Positions 53,650 to 64,000 of a stretch of DNA of 64,000 bases are shown here, in pieces. Made by a program: the position numbers and the translations under genes. The number at the start of each line of letters is the position of its first letter. Position 1 is the stretch's first letter. Below the pieces are notes generated by a model that was not told the DNA's origin, ran no database searches, and saw only the letters and a program-made list of their open reading frames with translations. Source of the DNA: Notamacropus eugenii (Eukaryota; Chordata; Mammalia; Diprotodontia; Macropodidae); the NCBI RefSeq assembly GCF_028372415.1, contig NC_092873.1:353028660-353092659 (forward strand), in the 5' to 3' direction.

Positions 53650-53890
53650 CAGCAGCAAGAATTTATTAAGCATCTTCTGTGTGCCAGACCCTGTGCTAAC
53701 CCCTAGATCAGCAATTAGAAACCTAGACCTAGTCAGACACCCCCTTCCCTCTTTTTGTTTTTTAAACAAATAAAGAAACTAAGGGCCAAAGAACTTCTGA
53801 CTTCTCCGTGCCTCACTAACAGATCTAGAATTAAAATTCAGATTTCCTGACTCCTAAACAAGTGTTCTTTCTACTATGCTACTGGTTCAC
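53650..53890 (-). mobile_element. MIR/CORE-SINE, antisense
   Basis: GAATTTATTAAGCATCTTCT, GTGCCAGACCCTGTGCTAAC, then AATAAAGAAACTAAGGGCCA and TTCAGATTTCCTGACTCC. Confidence 0.75.
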
Positions 53891-54374
53891 TAGTACTAGT
53901 TTTATTTACTTTGTAGACTATCAATTTGATAACAAAAGTAATCACTTTATGATCTTTCTAGCTATGTCAGTGATGGTTTTTGGTAATTTCCCATTATCTT
54001 CTCAGTAATCAAAATCTCATATGAAACTTAGGGCCCCACCTAGCTGCATGTGGAGGAAGAAGAAGAAAGCAGGGGCCAGAGCTGATACATATGAGACCTC
54101 TTTGTGTCCCAAAGGAAGTCAAAATTTCATTTCTTTTAACCTGTTTATCTGATTATCAGACTTCTAAGCAACCTCAAGTACCCAGTCCTAGCTCTGCCAT
54201 TTGTGTGACTATTTAATAACTTAGGGCTTCAGTTTCTTCCTATTCCTATCATCTTGAATAATGTTCAACCCCACTCAGACTTAAGGGGAGAGGGGCTGCA
54301 AAGGCACTCAGCAACAATGAAAATAGCAGGAAAAGAGCCAAATATTGAATATTTGTTATGTACTAGAATTGTTT
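53891..54374. other. No feature recognised
   Basis: Unassigned. Confidence 0.4.
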
Positions 54375-54720
54375 TCTAATTAATCAAGCATTTTATTAGG
54401 CGTCTATTTGGTGCCAATCACTGTGCTAGGCACTAGGGAAACAAAGATTAGAAGTGACAGTTTTACCTTTGTGATACCTTCTAGGAAAAGTGAGGAAACG
54501 TAATATATACACATATAAGTAAATACACAATAAGCGTAAACAAAATAAATGAGGTAGTGGTTAGGAGGAATTGATATAGGGAGATCACTGGGGAGATCAA
54601 TAAAGGCTTCAGGTAGAGGTGGCATTTAAGCCAAACTTTTGCAGGGAAACTAGAGATTTGAAGAGGTTAGAGTCAGGATGGAGTGTGTGCACAGAGACAG
54701 CAGGTGGAATGTCATTTCTA
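54375..54720 (-). mobile_element. L2 LINE 3' end, antisense
   Basis: AATCAAGCATTTTATTAGGC, CACTGTGCTAGGCACTAGGG, then GGCTTCAGGTAGAGGTGGCA. Confidence 0.8.
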
Positions 54721-54744
54721 TGAAGCAACAAAAACATTTTGGCT

Positions 54745-54835
54745 GGAATGTAAAATGAATTTTGTCTTTGTATCCTCAGCACTTAACAATTGTTGGCACA
54801 TAGTAGGAACTTCATAAATGTGCATCTTTGGTGGA
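54745..54835 (+). mobile_element. L2-type 3' tail, sense
   Basis: TTTGTCTTTGTATCCTCAGC, TTGGCACATAGTAGGAACTT. Confidence 0.75.
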
Positions 54836-54904
54836 TTGGAGACTTCCTAAATCAGAAAGAACCAAATGCAATGACTATGACTGTAAAAGATAGGCTATTT
54901 GACG

Positions 54905-55382
54905 TGAAAGCTGAGAGAAGTCAGTCCAGAAGCATGTACTGAAGCACTTGCTGTATGCCAACAAACGTTGAAGATGCAGAGACAAAGATCACTGGCCCTC
55001 AAGGAGCTTATTCTAATTCTTATATAAAGGGGCACTACGTGAATATAAATAGATTTTTTAAAATACAGAGCAGTTTGGAGAGGGAGGGTTCTGGCTCCTG
55101 AGGGTGTTAGAAATCAGGAAAGTTTTCACGTAGAAGGTCACACTTGAGCTTGAAGGAGGACCAGGGGCTCCATTAGGGTGAAGCGAGGGGTTGAATGCAT
55201 TCCGGGGCCGAGCCACATACACAGGCCCAGAAATTGGACGTGGAATATCCTGTGTGAGCAACAGCAAGAAAGCAATTATAGCTAGGCCATATGGGGTGTG
55301 TAGAGGAGTGTAATGTGGAACAAGCCTGGAAGGGGGCTAGTTTATAAAGAGCTTTAAAAGCTAGTTTTAAGAGCTGATATTT
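54905..55382 (-). mobile_element. L2 LINE 3' part, antisense
   Basis: GAAGCACTTGCTGTATGCCA, CCTCAAGGAGCTTATTCTAA, then AGAGCTTTAAAAGCTAG. Head-to-head with the sense L2 that follows. Confidence 0.82.
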
Positions 55383-55385
55383 CCT

Positions 55386-56116
55386 CATCCCGTCTTTCTA
55401 ATCTTCAATAGCTTTCTATCCTTGGTTCCTTCCCTACTGTCTTCAAACATCTTCTGTCCTTGAACCTTCACTAGGACCCTACCACACCCTGGAGCTCTGG
55501 TCCTATATCTGCCTTACCACTTTTCACTCACACTCCTAGAAAAAAGGTTGTCTTCACTCCTTGCTTCCACTTCCTTGTCTCTTTTGCCATTTGGCTTCTG
55601 TTTTCATTGCTAAACTGTAACAGCTCTTTCCAAAGTAGTTTAAGATTTCTTAATTGCCCAATCTGATGGCTTTTCTCTTTGCTCATTCTTCTTGATCTTA
55701 GTGCTGAATTTGCCTGTGTTAACCTCCTCCTGGATACTTTGTTCTCTCTGGGTTTTCTTTATTCTTTTCCTACTTATCCAACTATTCTTCAGTCTCCTTT
55801 GCCGGCTTTTCTTCTCTTTCCATATACACTTTTGGTAACCCTGTTGACTTCTATGAGTTGATCGTCATTTCTATGCAGATGACTCAGAACTCTGTAACTA
55901 TAACTAGCCCTATTCTCTCCCTTTAACTTAAATCATTTATCAAATGCCTATTATACGTTTCACGCTGGGTTTCCCAGGAACATCTCTAACTTAACTTATC
56001 CAAAACTGAGTTTGTTAATCCCAAAACCCACCTCTCTTCTAAACATCTCTTATTTCTGCCAAAGAGACAGCCATTCTTCCAGCTTATATCCTTGATTCTT
56101 TCCTCTTCTTCACTCC
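55386..56116 (+). mobile_element. L2 LINE, RT part, sense; left of a provirus-like insertion
   Basis: The frame at 55,679-55,861 gives LLILLDLSAEFA...LLLDTLFSLGF, matching the L2/CR1 RT block A (usual LDLSAAFDTVDH..LLDTL). The copy stops at 56,116 in a segment (ATCCTTGATTCTTTCC) whose continuation is found at 61,884. Confidence 0.88.
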
Positions 56117-56553
56117 TGTCGCAATAGAAATCTGAGGGGCAAAAGTTAAAATTTCCAAGTATATGATTTTTTTCTTTTTTTTTAGCAAAACTAGCAATTG
56201 CCAATAGAGTCCAATACTTCCTCAGTAGATACAATACCATTCTTGTCAGTAAAGAGGAACAAATCAAATGACATATTCTTGTAACGTAAGTGGTCCTTCA
56301 TTCTGATTGATTGGCTAGTGATTGATGCACTTGTTGTAGTTAGAAAAGAAGTTAAACAAGTTAAGGTTGGAATATTTGGGGGCAAGGAATTTGAGGTTTG
56401 TACTCATGTTTTCTGGAAGATTCTGTGGTTAGCATATTCTCAGAATTATTTTGAACAAATCTTTTATAAAAATACATCTCAAATTAGGGAACGTTGACAA
56501 GGATCTACTGATCAATTTTATAATCAATATGAACTGAATTTGGTTTTCACACA
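56117..56553 (-). mobile_element. 3' LTR of the provirus-like element
   Basis: Shares with 61,429-61,883 long blocks such as AGTAAAGAGGAACAAATCAA / AATAAAGAGGAACAAATCAA, TTCTGATTGATTGGCT and GGAATTTGAGGTTTGT. Confidence 0.85.
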
Positions 56554-57569
56554 GTTTCCCCTTTTAATCCTGGAGGAACCTGTTCCTCATTGATCTCTTA
56601 TCCATAAGCTAAATTAATGTAATTAGAATCACATATTCATGATCAGCATCCTGAACCATCATAAGTTTCTATGGAATCAAAGTAGAAGAGGCTTTAGTGG
56701 TACAGTCATTATATATTGACATATTATATATTAACATCAGTTAATATAGAACAATTATAAAACAATCAGTTTTCCCCTTTTGGGGCTTTCCCAAGCCCAA
56801 TTTTCTCTTAGTAGTGAGATCATAATTATAGAAGCAGAAAAGCTTTAAAAAAAGTAGAAAAGTTACCAAAGGCAGTTCATTAAAGCAACCTAAATCAATG
56901 GAGTCATCCTCCTTAGTATCAATCTTATTCATTTGAGAAGGAATTAGGGACCAGATTGGTCAAAAACTTTCCCAGTGGTCTTATAATCAGAAACAAGTGC
57001 ACGGTGGCCATGGATGTTACAAATTGTCATGATAGGATAGTAAGAATCCATTTGATTATGCTTGTCAATAAACCCAGCAAACAGTAAATATTACGAAACA
57101 AAAAATGCTGAAGCAGTACAATCACAATCATCAGTGTTAAACTCCCAGTGTCCATTCAGTCACCTTGCTTATCTTGAGTCCCACATGTACCAGGTTTGGG
57201 TCTTCACCTTGGAGAAGTCCATGGAGGCTACTTCTTCATGAGAATGAGACCTATTCCAGATAACTACCTGAGGCATCTGCAGTAGGTTTCACTCTCAGGT
57301 CAGCTCTGCAGGGAACTCTAGCAGATCTACTTCTCTGGTTCATGTGCCGGAATTTCTAGGTAATTTTACTAAAATCTTATAGTAACAAAACTCAGTACAA
57401 TTTAAATTTGATTTTAACTTTGATTTGATTTAATCAAGTTTATGTGATCATTTTGTTGGGATCATTTTGCATTTATCTTAACCTAAACCCTGTATCTGAT
57501 ATGTACAAATTTGAAAACAACTTTACTTTTTTCTATTTCTTCTTAATTCCCCCCTTTAGGGAGGATATT

Positions 57570-58297
57570 ATACCAGATCACTCTAAAGAATGAAATACTT
57601 CAGCTCTTAATCTTAAAAGTACTTGCTTATTTGAGCACTCATTTGTATATATTATAAAAGTTTACAACTAAAACTAGTAAATTACTTCTTAATAATGTCC
57701 CATTCAAAACCAGCTATTTTCTTATTCTGTTGGGGAGTTCTACCTCCTAACTGTCCCAGGTATAGACATCCACTTGTAGCATCCACCTCAGATTGTACTT
57801 TGGGCTTCATTGGCATTCCTCTTTGAATGGTGGATTATTGGCTTCTTGATAGTTCAGACAATCATATCAGAAGTCAAAACTTAGAAAAATATCCAATTAC
57901 AAATCCCAAAAGATTTTACTCAGATGACAAAATTTTACTAATTACAGTTTTAAAGTTATTCAGGTTATTATTCTTTCTCTCATGTCCCTATATATATATG
58001 GTGAACGAGAACAAATAAGGACATTTCATTTATCCTTCATTTATTCTGGAGTTTCACGCATAGATAGAGTTTACACATACAGTGAATAGTTGGTACAAAA
58101 ACCCCCCAGAAAATTCTGCCTTTGGTAAGCCTTTCAGTCTGTACAGTCTGTATTGTCTGTTCACTCGTAGGGCAAGATTAAAATCTTTGAATTTAAGATC
58201 TAATAACATATACCACATATTATTAGCATGTACAGTTTCATAATTTGCATAACAACCAAATAATTTTTAGATGCACACTTGTAAATTTCCCTGCTTT
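57570..58297. other. Internal AT-rich DNA of the provirus-like element
   Basis: No coding resemblance. The stretch 56,571-58,297 as a whole shows only short frames. Confidence 0.4.
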
Positions 58298-58400
58298 GAC
58301 TTGGTGGGGAACCTTTGGCCACATGTGGCTCTCTAGTTCCTCAAGTGTGGCCCTTTGAATCCAAACTTCACAGAGCAAATCACTAAAGAACCTCACATCT
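58298..58400. mobile_element. hAT-type MITE fragment
   Basis: GGTGGGGAACCTTTGGCCAC, ATGTGGCTCTCTAGTTCCTC, then GAATCCAAACTTCACAGAGC, same family as 48,114-48,299; left half only. Confidence 0.75.
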
Positions 58401-58860
58401 TACAGAGGATATTACTACTTTTCATCTAACAGTTTTTATTATTATCCATCTCAGCACAAAACATCTCTTTAAATATTTTTTATCACATTGTTTGAACAGT
58501 CCAATTTATAATTAACATTCAGATTAAAAAGGGAATCATTGTTTAAGGAAGCAGTTGCTTTTCCAGAAACATTTTCAAATCAGTACAATTCTTATTGCTT
58601 ACCATATTTCAAGGCACTGTTTAAGTAGGATTAAACAAAATCTGTAATTTTAAAAAATGATATTAAGCCTTATTATAGCAGGAACTGTGTTGAATGAAAA
58701 ATAGAAGAGAAAAAAATTACTTCTTTTTTCAGCTAGCAGTGGCTTGCCAAATTTAAACATGAAACAAAACTTATTATTAGTCAGGTAACATTTATTTAGT
58801 CAAGTGCAGTTTCAAATTATCCTATATAGAAAAAATTTTTTTAAAAATTTTGACAGTTTA

Positions 58861-59283
58861 TGCTGATAGCATTCCAGACTGTCTCTTGTAAATTCAGTAG
58901 TTAAACTGAGGCATATTCTCTGAGCAAAATCAGTTTATTAACTATTAACAAAATGGTCAGACTGACCACCTCAATAAGACCAGTGATCAGAATGGGAAGG
59001 GGGAACCCTCTTTATTGACATACAAGAAAGTCTTGGAAGTCATGGAACATTAGTTGGCTATACTAAGAAAAGTGGTCTGGCATTTAGGTGAGGCTACTCA
59101 TGCCCCTCTCTGACAGTTAAGGAATGTCGATTGTTTGTGAGCCCCCTGCCCCTTCTCTTACAATCTTTGCTAGGGGATCAGAACTACCAGAGTAGCTGTA
59201 CGGGGATAGAAAACATTTGGGGGATGGCATCAGTTAACTTGCTGGGGCTTAAAGACAACAAGCATGTATTCCACAGGCTAACA
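58861..59283 (-). mobile_element. LTR nested in the provirus-like element, antisense
   Basis: On the minus strand AATAAACTGATTTTGCTCAG lies near 58,937-58,918, followed by CCTCAGTTTAACTACTGAA, resembling the 3' ends of the LTRs at 37,709 and 61,429. Solo; ends approximate. Confidence 0.55.
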
Positions 59284-59524
59284 GTAAGAGAGATAACAAT
59301 TTTTCCTTTAATTATAAATTCTTGAGCTCAACTCAGGGTAGCTTTAGGTCAGAACTAACTCAGTTGTAAAATAATTATAAATATAATTTTAAAAATATTT
59401 TAAATGTCTATAATATTAAATTTATTCAATGTTATTATAAACATAAATAATTTTAAAAATCAGTACAGTAGAAATTACAGGTATTATTAATTTTGATCTT
59501 TTCAAGACATATTTTATAAATAAA

Positions 59525-59735
59525 ACATTTACATAGTGCACATCAGGCACTGTGCTAAACCCTTTACAATCATATGATTCTCCCAACAACCTGGCAGCTG
59601 AATGGTATTATTTATTATTCCCTTTACATACTAGCAGAACTTGAAGTAAAATAACTTGCCTATATGGTCAGGCAACTAATAAATTTCTAAGGCTGGTTTT
59701 GACTCAGATTTGTTTGATTTATGCACTTTCCAGTA
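59525..59735 (-). mobile_element. MIR/CORE-SINE, antisense
   Basis: CATCAGGCACTGTGCTAAAC, CTCCCAACAACCTGGCAGCT, then TAACTTGCCTATATGGTCAG. A MIR here means either the internal DNA is very old or it lies in an older host stretch. Confidence 0.75.
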
Positions 59736-61428
59736 AATTACTACCTTAAATAGCGTACTGTGATTTGCCACAATTATGATTTAGTTTGAGAACAAAATTC
59801 TGACAAGATTAAATCTAGATTTTTTTTTTTCAGTTACTAATGGAAATATTTAAATCTCAGTTTTCCCACTGCTTTCAGTTAGCACAACTTTTCTTTATAT
59901 CAGTTCCTTTGTTATCTTAATTTAGCTCCACCTTTTCTCAAGACATTTCATTTGTGGGGGAGGTCAAAGAGAAAGGGGGCTGGTGTTCTGTTTGGATTTG
60001 GGGAAAGGTCTTGAGCTACTGAAAAATAGTGCCTAGTGGAGATCTTTTATTTTACAAAATTAACTTATTTAAAAATATTTTACAATTTCTTAACTACATA
60101 ACTTGAGAATATCACATTTGTTCTAATTAAAACAATTAAATGCATAACTGCCCTATACTATTATACTATAAAAATTATTTAACTTTAAAAAAAAATTTTA
60201 TTTTTGTAAGCTTTTCTTAATGAATTTCTATTAATTCTGATCAAGTTCCTCTAAAGGACTGAATTAGATTGCTATCTTTTCTGAACTACATTCTAATTTT
60301 TCCTTTTTTTTTTCCTAACATTCAATATTACTTATAGGACTGACCTTTCCTGAATTTCTTTACAATTAAATACAAGCTTTTATTACATGAAATTGATTAA
60401 TTGCAGTAAAATTTTTGCCTTTGGGTTCTTAAGGTTTACAAATGTATAGCTTATTCCAATTTTTTCTGGTGACTTTGTTTCTAGTTTACCAATAAATTTG
60501 TACCATTTATAGTACTTAAACAGAGTCAGATATTATTTTAAATTATATTTAACTTTTTAAGTTGCCCCCTGATTTGAACAAGTTTCTCTCTTTTTACTTT
60601 GGAACTTCACTAATAACTGTTTTCAGTTTTTTTTTGGTTTCTTCTCAAACTCATTCACTTGGGAATTTCATTTCCATATCCGTGAAATTGCCTTGCTTCT
60701 TTGCAGTAAAATGTTTACATTTAAAAAAAAAATTCACTATTTCAGCATTTATAAAATTTGAAAATTTTATTGGAGAAAAAATATTTCACAAATTTAGTTT
60801 CTGATTCAGTAGTTCATTTAATTTGGATGAGGCTCTTGCCAGTCTTAGTTTGTTTAAAAAGCAAAAATCAAAAGTGCCATATTGTGTTCAGAATAATTTG
60901 TCAGCTGAATCCTAGCAGTTTTAGACCAAATTTCACATAATTTAATAGCATGCTTTTTAGTCATCTCAGGGTGAACTCTGGGGGATGGGGAAGGTTCATT
61001 TTGGTGTGCTATTATTGAAACCCATCCTGTCTTCTGCTTATAAGATGGTTTCTCCTAAAGGATTTTTTTTTTTATTGGTAACAGAAAGTTTTCTTGTTTG
61101 TAACAGAAAGTGCCAGGAATTGACTCTCTTAGCTATGTAAGTAATTCCCTAGATGTCATATATAGAAAAACCAGATCCCTATAGATAACCTCTACTTACA
61201 GAAAGAATAGATTACTACCTCCTGCCCAAAACAGCTGCCAGCTTATCTTTAAGGGACTGAGGGACTTACCTGCTCTGGAAAATTTGAGATTGAGGTCAAG
61301 GGGCAGGTCTCCCCATGAAGGAAGACCCTTAGTGAAGAATCGTACTGGCACATCCTACATGGAAAATTCCTTGAAGAGGCTGTCTGAGTTGCCATGGTCC
61401 CTTTCAGCCTCCTGACTATCTCAACAAC
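59736..61428. other. Internal DNA next to the 5' LTR, no genes seen
   Basis: AT-rich with T and A runs. The last ~250 bases before the LTR (61,180-61,428) are less AT-rich and would be the leader. No convincing primer-binding site. Confidence 0.4.
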
Positions 61429-61883
61429 TGTTGTGACAGAAATCTGAAGGATAAAGATTAAAGTTTCTAAGCATATTAATTTATTAGCAAAAGTAGCAAT
61501 TGCCAATAATTTGAGTCCGGGACCTCCTCAGTAGATATGAGACCATTTGGCAGTTTACACACCATTATAGTCAATAAAGAGGAACAAATCAAATGACATA
61601 ATCTTGAGTGACATAGGTGTTCATTCTGATTGATTGGCTTTACGTGATGGATATAATTCTTGTGGTTAAAAAAGAGAAGTTAAACAGAGAAGTTAAGGTT
61701 GGAACAGTTGGGGATAAGGAATTTGAGGTTTGTGCCCTTGTATCCTGGAACATCCTATTATTAGCACATTATCAGTTATATGAACAAAGCTTTTACAAAA
61801 ATAACATCTCAAAAAATAGGGAACATTGATAAGAGTCTAGTGATCAGTCTTATAATCACTATGAATTGAATTTGGTTTTCACA
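61429..61883 (-). mobile_element. 5' LTR of the provirus-like element
   Basis: On the minus strand it begins TGTGAAAACC (61,883), has GCTAATAAATTAATATGC near 61,492 and ends ...GTCACAACA at 61,429. Confidence 0.85.
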
Positions 61884-62625
61884 CCCCACATGTCCAATCA
61901 ATTGCCAAGTCTTGCCATTTTTATCTTCATAACATCTCTCCTATTTTTCTCAACCCACACAGCTCCCACCTTATTAAAAGGCACTTCATCATCTCTAACC
62001 TAAATTATTGCAATGTCCTCCTAATTAGTTTCTATGCCTCAAGTCTCTTCCCTACTGTAGGACCATCCTTCAGACTACTGCCAGTGATTTACTTTAATGA
62101 CAGGTCTGCTCACATCACTCTGTTATTCTTTCACTTCCATTGGCTCTTTATTGGTTCCTAGGATTAAGTATTAGGGTGTCCCAAAAGACTTAGTGTGACG
62201 TTAGGCTTTATGCCCTGTACAAACTCTTCTGTTTGGCTTTTCAGAACCCCTCACAACCTGGCCTCATTGTATGTTACTTCCCCTTCCTTATTCTGTGGTC
62301 CAACCAAATTGGTCTTTTTTTCCCCTGTTCTCACACGTGACATTTTCTATCTCCCTGACTTTTCCTGAACCTCCCACCTTGATTCTGCTTCAATAAATCT
62401 CTCTTCAAGATGGAGCTCTTCTGCATACAGCATTTCTTGATTTTTCCTAACTTCAAATGCTCTTCCTATCATGTATTTATTCTTTAGGTGCTAATATGTA
62501 TATTTATTATCTCCCCCATTAAAACATAAGCTCCTTGAGATTAGACATTGACTCTTTGTATCTACAGCTAGTGCAATGCCTATTATGTAGCAGGTTTTTA
62601 ATAAATTCTTATTGATTGATTGGTT
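61884..62625 (+). mobile_element. L2 LINE, RT C-terminus and 3' end, sense; right of the provirus-like insertion
   Basis: Resumes the L2 of 55,386 (CCAATCAATTGCCAAGTCTT continues HIQSVAK). It passes TTCCATTGGCTCTTTATTGG and ends in a full tail (AGCTCCTTGAGATTAGACAT, GATTGATTGGTTG). It carries a 47-base insertion at 62,171. Confidence 0.9.
62171..62217. mobile_element. Tiny mariner-like MITE inside the L2
   Basis: The L2 reads ...GGATTAAGTA, then 47 foreign bases, then (TA)CAAACTC. The insert starts TTAGGGTGTCCCAAAAGACT and ends in GCCCTG, with TA on both sides. TA targets and a YAGGGTGTC-like terminus fit Tc1/mariner; most of one arm is missing. Confidence 0.5.
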
Positions 62626-62629
62626 GATA

Positions 62630-63560
62630 TTCTATCCTTAGGCAATAGGGAGTCATGGGAGTTTATTAAAAATTTGGAGTGGTAACATAGTCACATTTGT
62701 ACTTTGAGAAAATCATTTTGTTGCCTGTGTGAAGGATGACTTGGAGTGGGGAGAGATGTGTGGCAAGGAGATCAATTGGAAGTGTATTGGAATATAGTCC
62801 AGGTAAAAGGTGATAGGACGTGAACAAGGGTGGTGGCTGTGTGGGAGGAGAGAAATAGATGGGTGTCGTAAAGGTATAAATGATAAAATTGCGGCTGACT
62901 GAGAGGACAGAAGAAAAGAGTCATGAAGAACACCTAGGTTGAGAGCTTGGGTGGCCAGAAGAATAGTGGTGCCCTTCCCAACAACAGGGAAAGGGGGAAA
63001 GGGAGAGAAAAAATTCTGTTTTGGACATGTTGCATTTGAGATGCCTCCTGGCTGTTCATTATGAAATGTTCACTAGGCAGCTAATGGTACAAAACAAGAC
63101 CTGAGCTGGATATGAAGATCTAGGAGTTACCTGCATAAAGATGGTTTATTAAGCCCATAGGAGCTGATGAGGTCAGTGAGTGAGAGAGCACTAGAGAAAG
63201 AGGGTCTGTGGTGATGCACTGTCTCCATTGGTAGGCATGGAATGGATGCAGCAAAGAAGGCTGAGAAGAAACAGGTAGAAGAGAACCAGGAGAGGAGCAT
63301 CAGGAAATCATGGAAGAGGTCAATAGTATTAAATGCTTTAGACTGTGTACAAAAGAAAGAGATTTGAGAACAAGCCATTAGATTTGTTAGGAGATCATTG
63401 GTAATTTTGAAGAGAGTCATTTCAGTTAAGTGATGAGAGGTCATAAACCAAATTTTCAGGCCTTGAGTGAAAGGCATGGGAGACAGACATGGATGGAAGA
63501 GAGCAACAGAAACTGAAAGAGATGGAAACACTGAGACATGACAGCAGTGCTCACTGAAAA
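62630..63560 (-). mobile_element. L2 LINE, RT part, antisense
   Basis: GGCAATAGGGAGTCATGGGA, GAGATGTGTGGCAAGGAGAT and GGACATGTTGCATTTGAGAT; minus-strand pieces include LTEMTLFKITNDLLTNL near 63,440-63,380 and AFNTIDLFHDFL near 63,345-63,300, the RT block A (AFDTVDH...L). Tail-to-tail with the sense L2. Confidence 0.88.
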
Positions 63561-64000
63561 TAGTCATACAGCTAATGGGGTGGGGCAGAAACATTTTATG
63601 AAAATGCAGCTAAGTCCTACTTTGGTCATCTCAGAGGACGTTGCTGTATTCAGGGGGGGGATACCACACTGAAAGCACAACCAATTGAGTAGTTTTGAAG
63701 GTGAAGCATTTGTTATAGAGAGTTGTGATAAGCCAAACCATAATTCAGAGTACCATATAACTAGCCTGTTCATGTAAGTTGCAGGGTAAATTATAACTCA
63801 TGTTCAGAATCTCCTGTGTCCCTGACCCACAGTCTTTAAAATAATGTTGCAAATAAAGATGCAATGAATTTTAAACATTTCCATAGGATTTAGAGCTGGA
63901 GAACCCTTATGGATCACATCTAACTTTAACCCCTTAATTTTTTTTTTAATAAGAAAACCCATGTTCTAGAATGGTTCGGTGGATTGTTCATCTTCTCTCA
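63561..64000 (-). other. MIR-type end at 63,885-63,985; rest unassigned
   Basis: ATAGGATTTAGAGCTGGAGA, then AACCCTTATGGATCACATCT and TAAGAAAACCCATGTTCTAG suggest an antisense MIR-type SINE. A G run lies at 63,653-63,660. Confidence 0.45.

Larger units (their letters stand above)
56117..61883 (-). mobile_element. Old provirus-like element, two LTRs, inside an L2
   Basis: Two homologous LTRs in the same, antisense orientation (3' LTR 56,117-56,553; 5' LTR 61,429-61,883) bound about 4.9 kb. A polypurine tract (antisense of GTTTCCCCTTTTAATCC, 56,554-56,570) adjoins the 3' LTR in the right place. CTCC and CCCC flank the ends, a possible 4-base duplication. The internal part is AT-rich; no gag, pol or env frame and no clear primer site is recognised. 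It holds later insertions (58,298; 58,861; 59,525). The LTRs differ clearly, so it is old and broken; the number of breaks cannot be counted. Confidence 0.75.

Noticed and set aside
63127-63594. 155-codon minus-strand ORF as a gene
   Set aside because: It is the L2 RT region in a chance-open frame (AFNTIDLFHDFL = RT block A).
1-64000. CRISPR arrays, operons, bacterial or phage genes
   Set aside because: No regularly spaced repeats or prokaryotic gene layout; all repeats are mammalian transposable elements.

Overview
The window looks like autosomal DNA from a marsupial (metatherian mammal). The evidence is the repeat content: tRNA-headed CORE-SINEs beginning near GGGGCAGCTAGGTGG and ending in a BovB/RTE-type tail, several copies of an RTE LINE, many long L2 LINEs, L1 with a marsupial-type 5' leader and ORF1, and MIR/THER-type SINEs. 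I cannot tell which marsupial. No complete protein-coding gene is visible; nearly every long ORF is a shadow of a repeat or lies in one.

Layout. Bases 1-29,160 look intergenic and are almost entirely nested transposable elements: L2, SINEs, LTRs, an L1/HAL1-like element, an RTE 5' part at 14.2-15.7 kb, an L1 cluster at 17.5-20.5 kb, an RTE 3' part with target-site duplication at 22.7-23.9 kb, and a CpG-rich solo LTR at 26.4-26.7 kb. Bases about 29,160-30,090 are a CpG island with a full CRE, two CCAAT boxes, an NRF1-like site, GC boxes and two good splice donors: a TATA-less promoter with a probable noncoding first exon, read to the right. Bases 30,100-64,000 would then be first intron or intergenic DNA: L2, L1, MIR, hAT-type MITEs, an RTE copy at 38.4-40.7 kb, a processed retrocopy with an 18-bp target duplication at 49.9-50.2 kb, and an old LTR-flanked, provirus-like element at 56.1-61.9 kb that splits one L2 copy in two.

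How the pieces relate. L2 is the oldest common layer. RTE and its tail-sharing elements, MIR, DNA transposons, LTRs and the provirus have all landed inside L2 copies, and several insertions keep duplicated target sites, so a relative order can be read. Three RTE copies of different extent together cover most of its endonuclease-reverse transcriptase, and the same 3' end recurs on a ~540-bp non-autonomous family. A SINE with a similar tRNA head also occurs with an L2-type tail.

Limits. Family names rest on recognised sequence and protein motifs, not on a database search. Ends given without a target-site duplication are approximate, often by 10-50 bases. The gene served by the CpG island was not identified.
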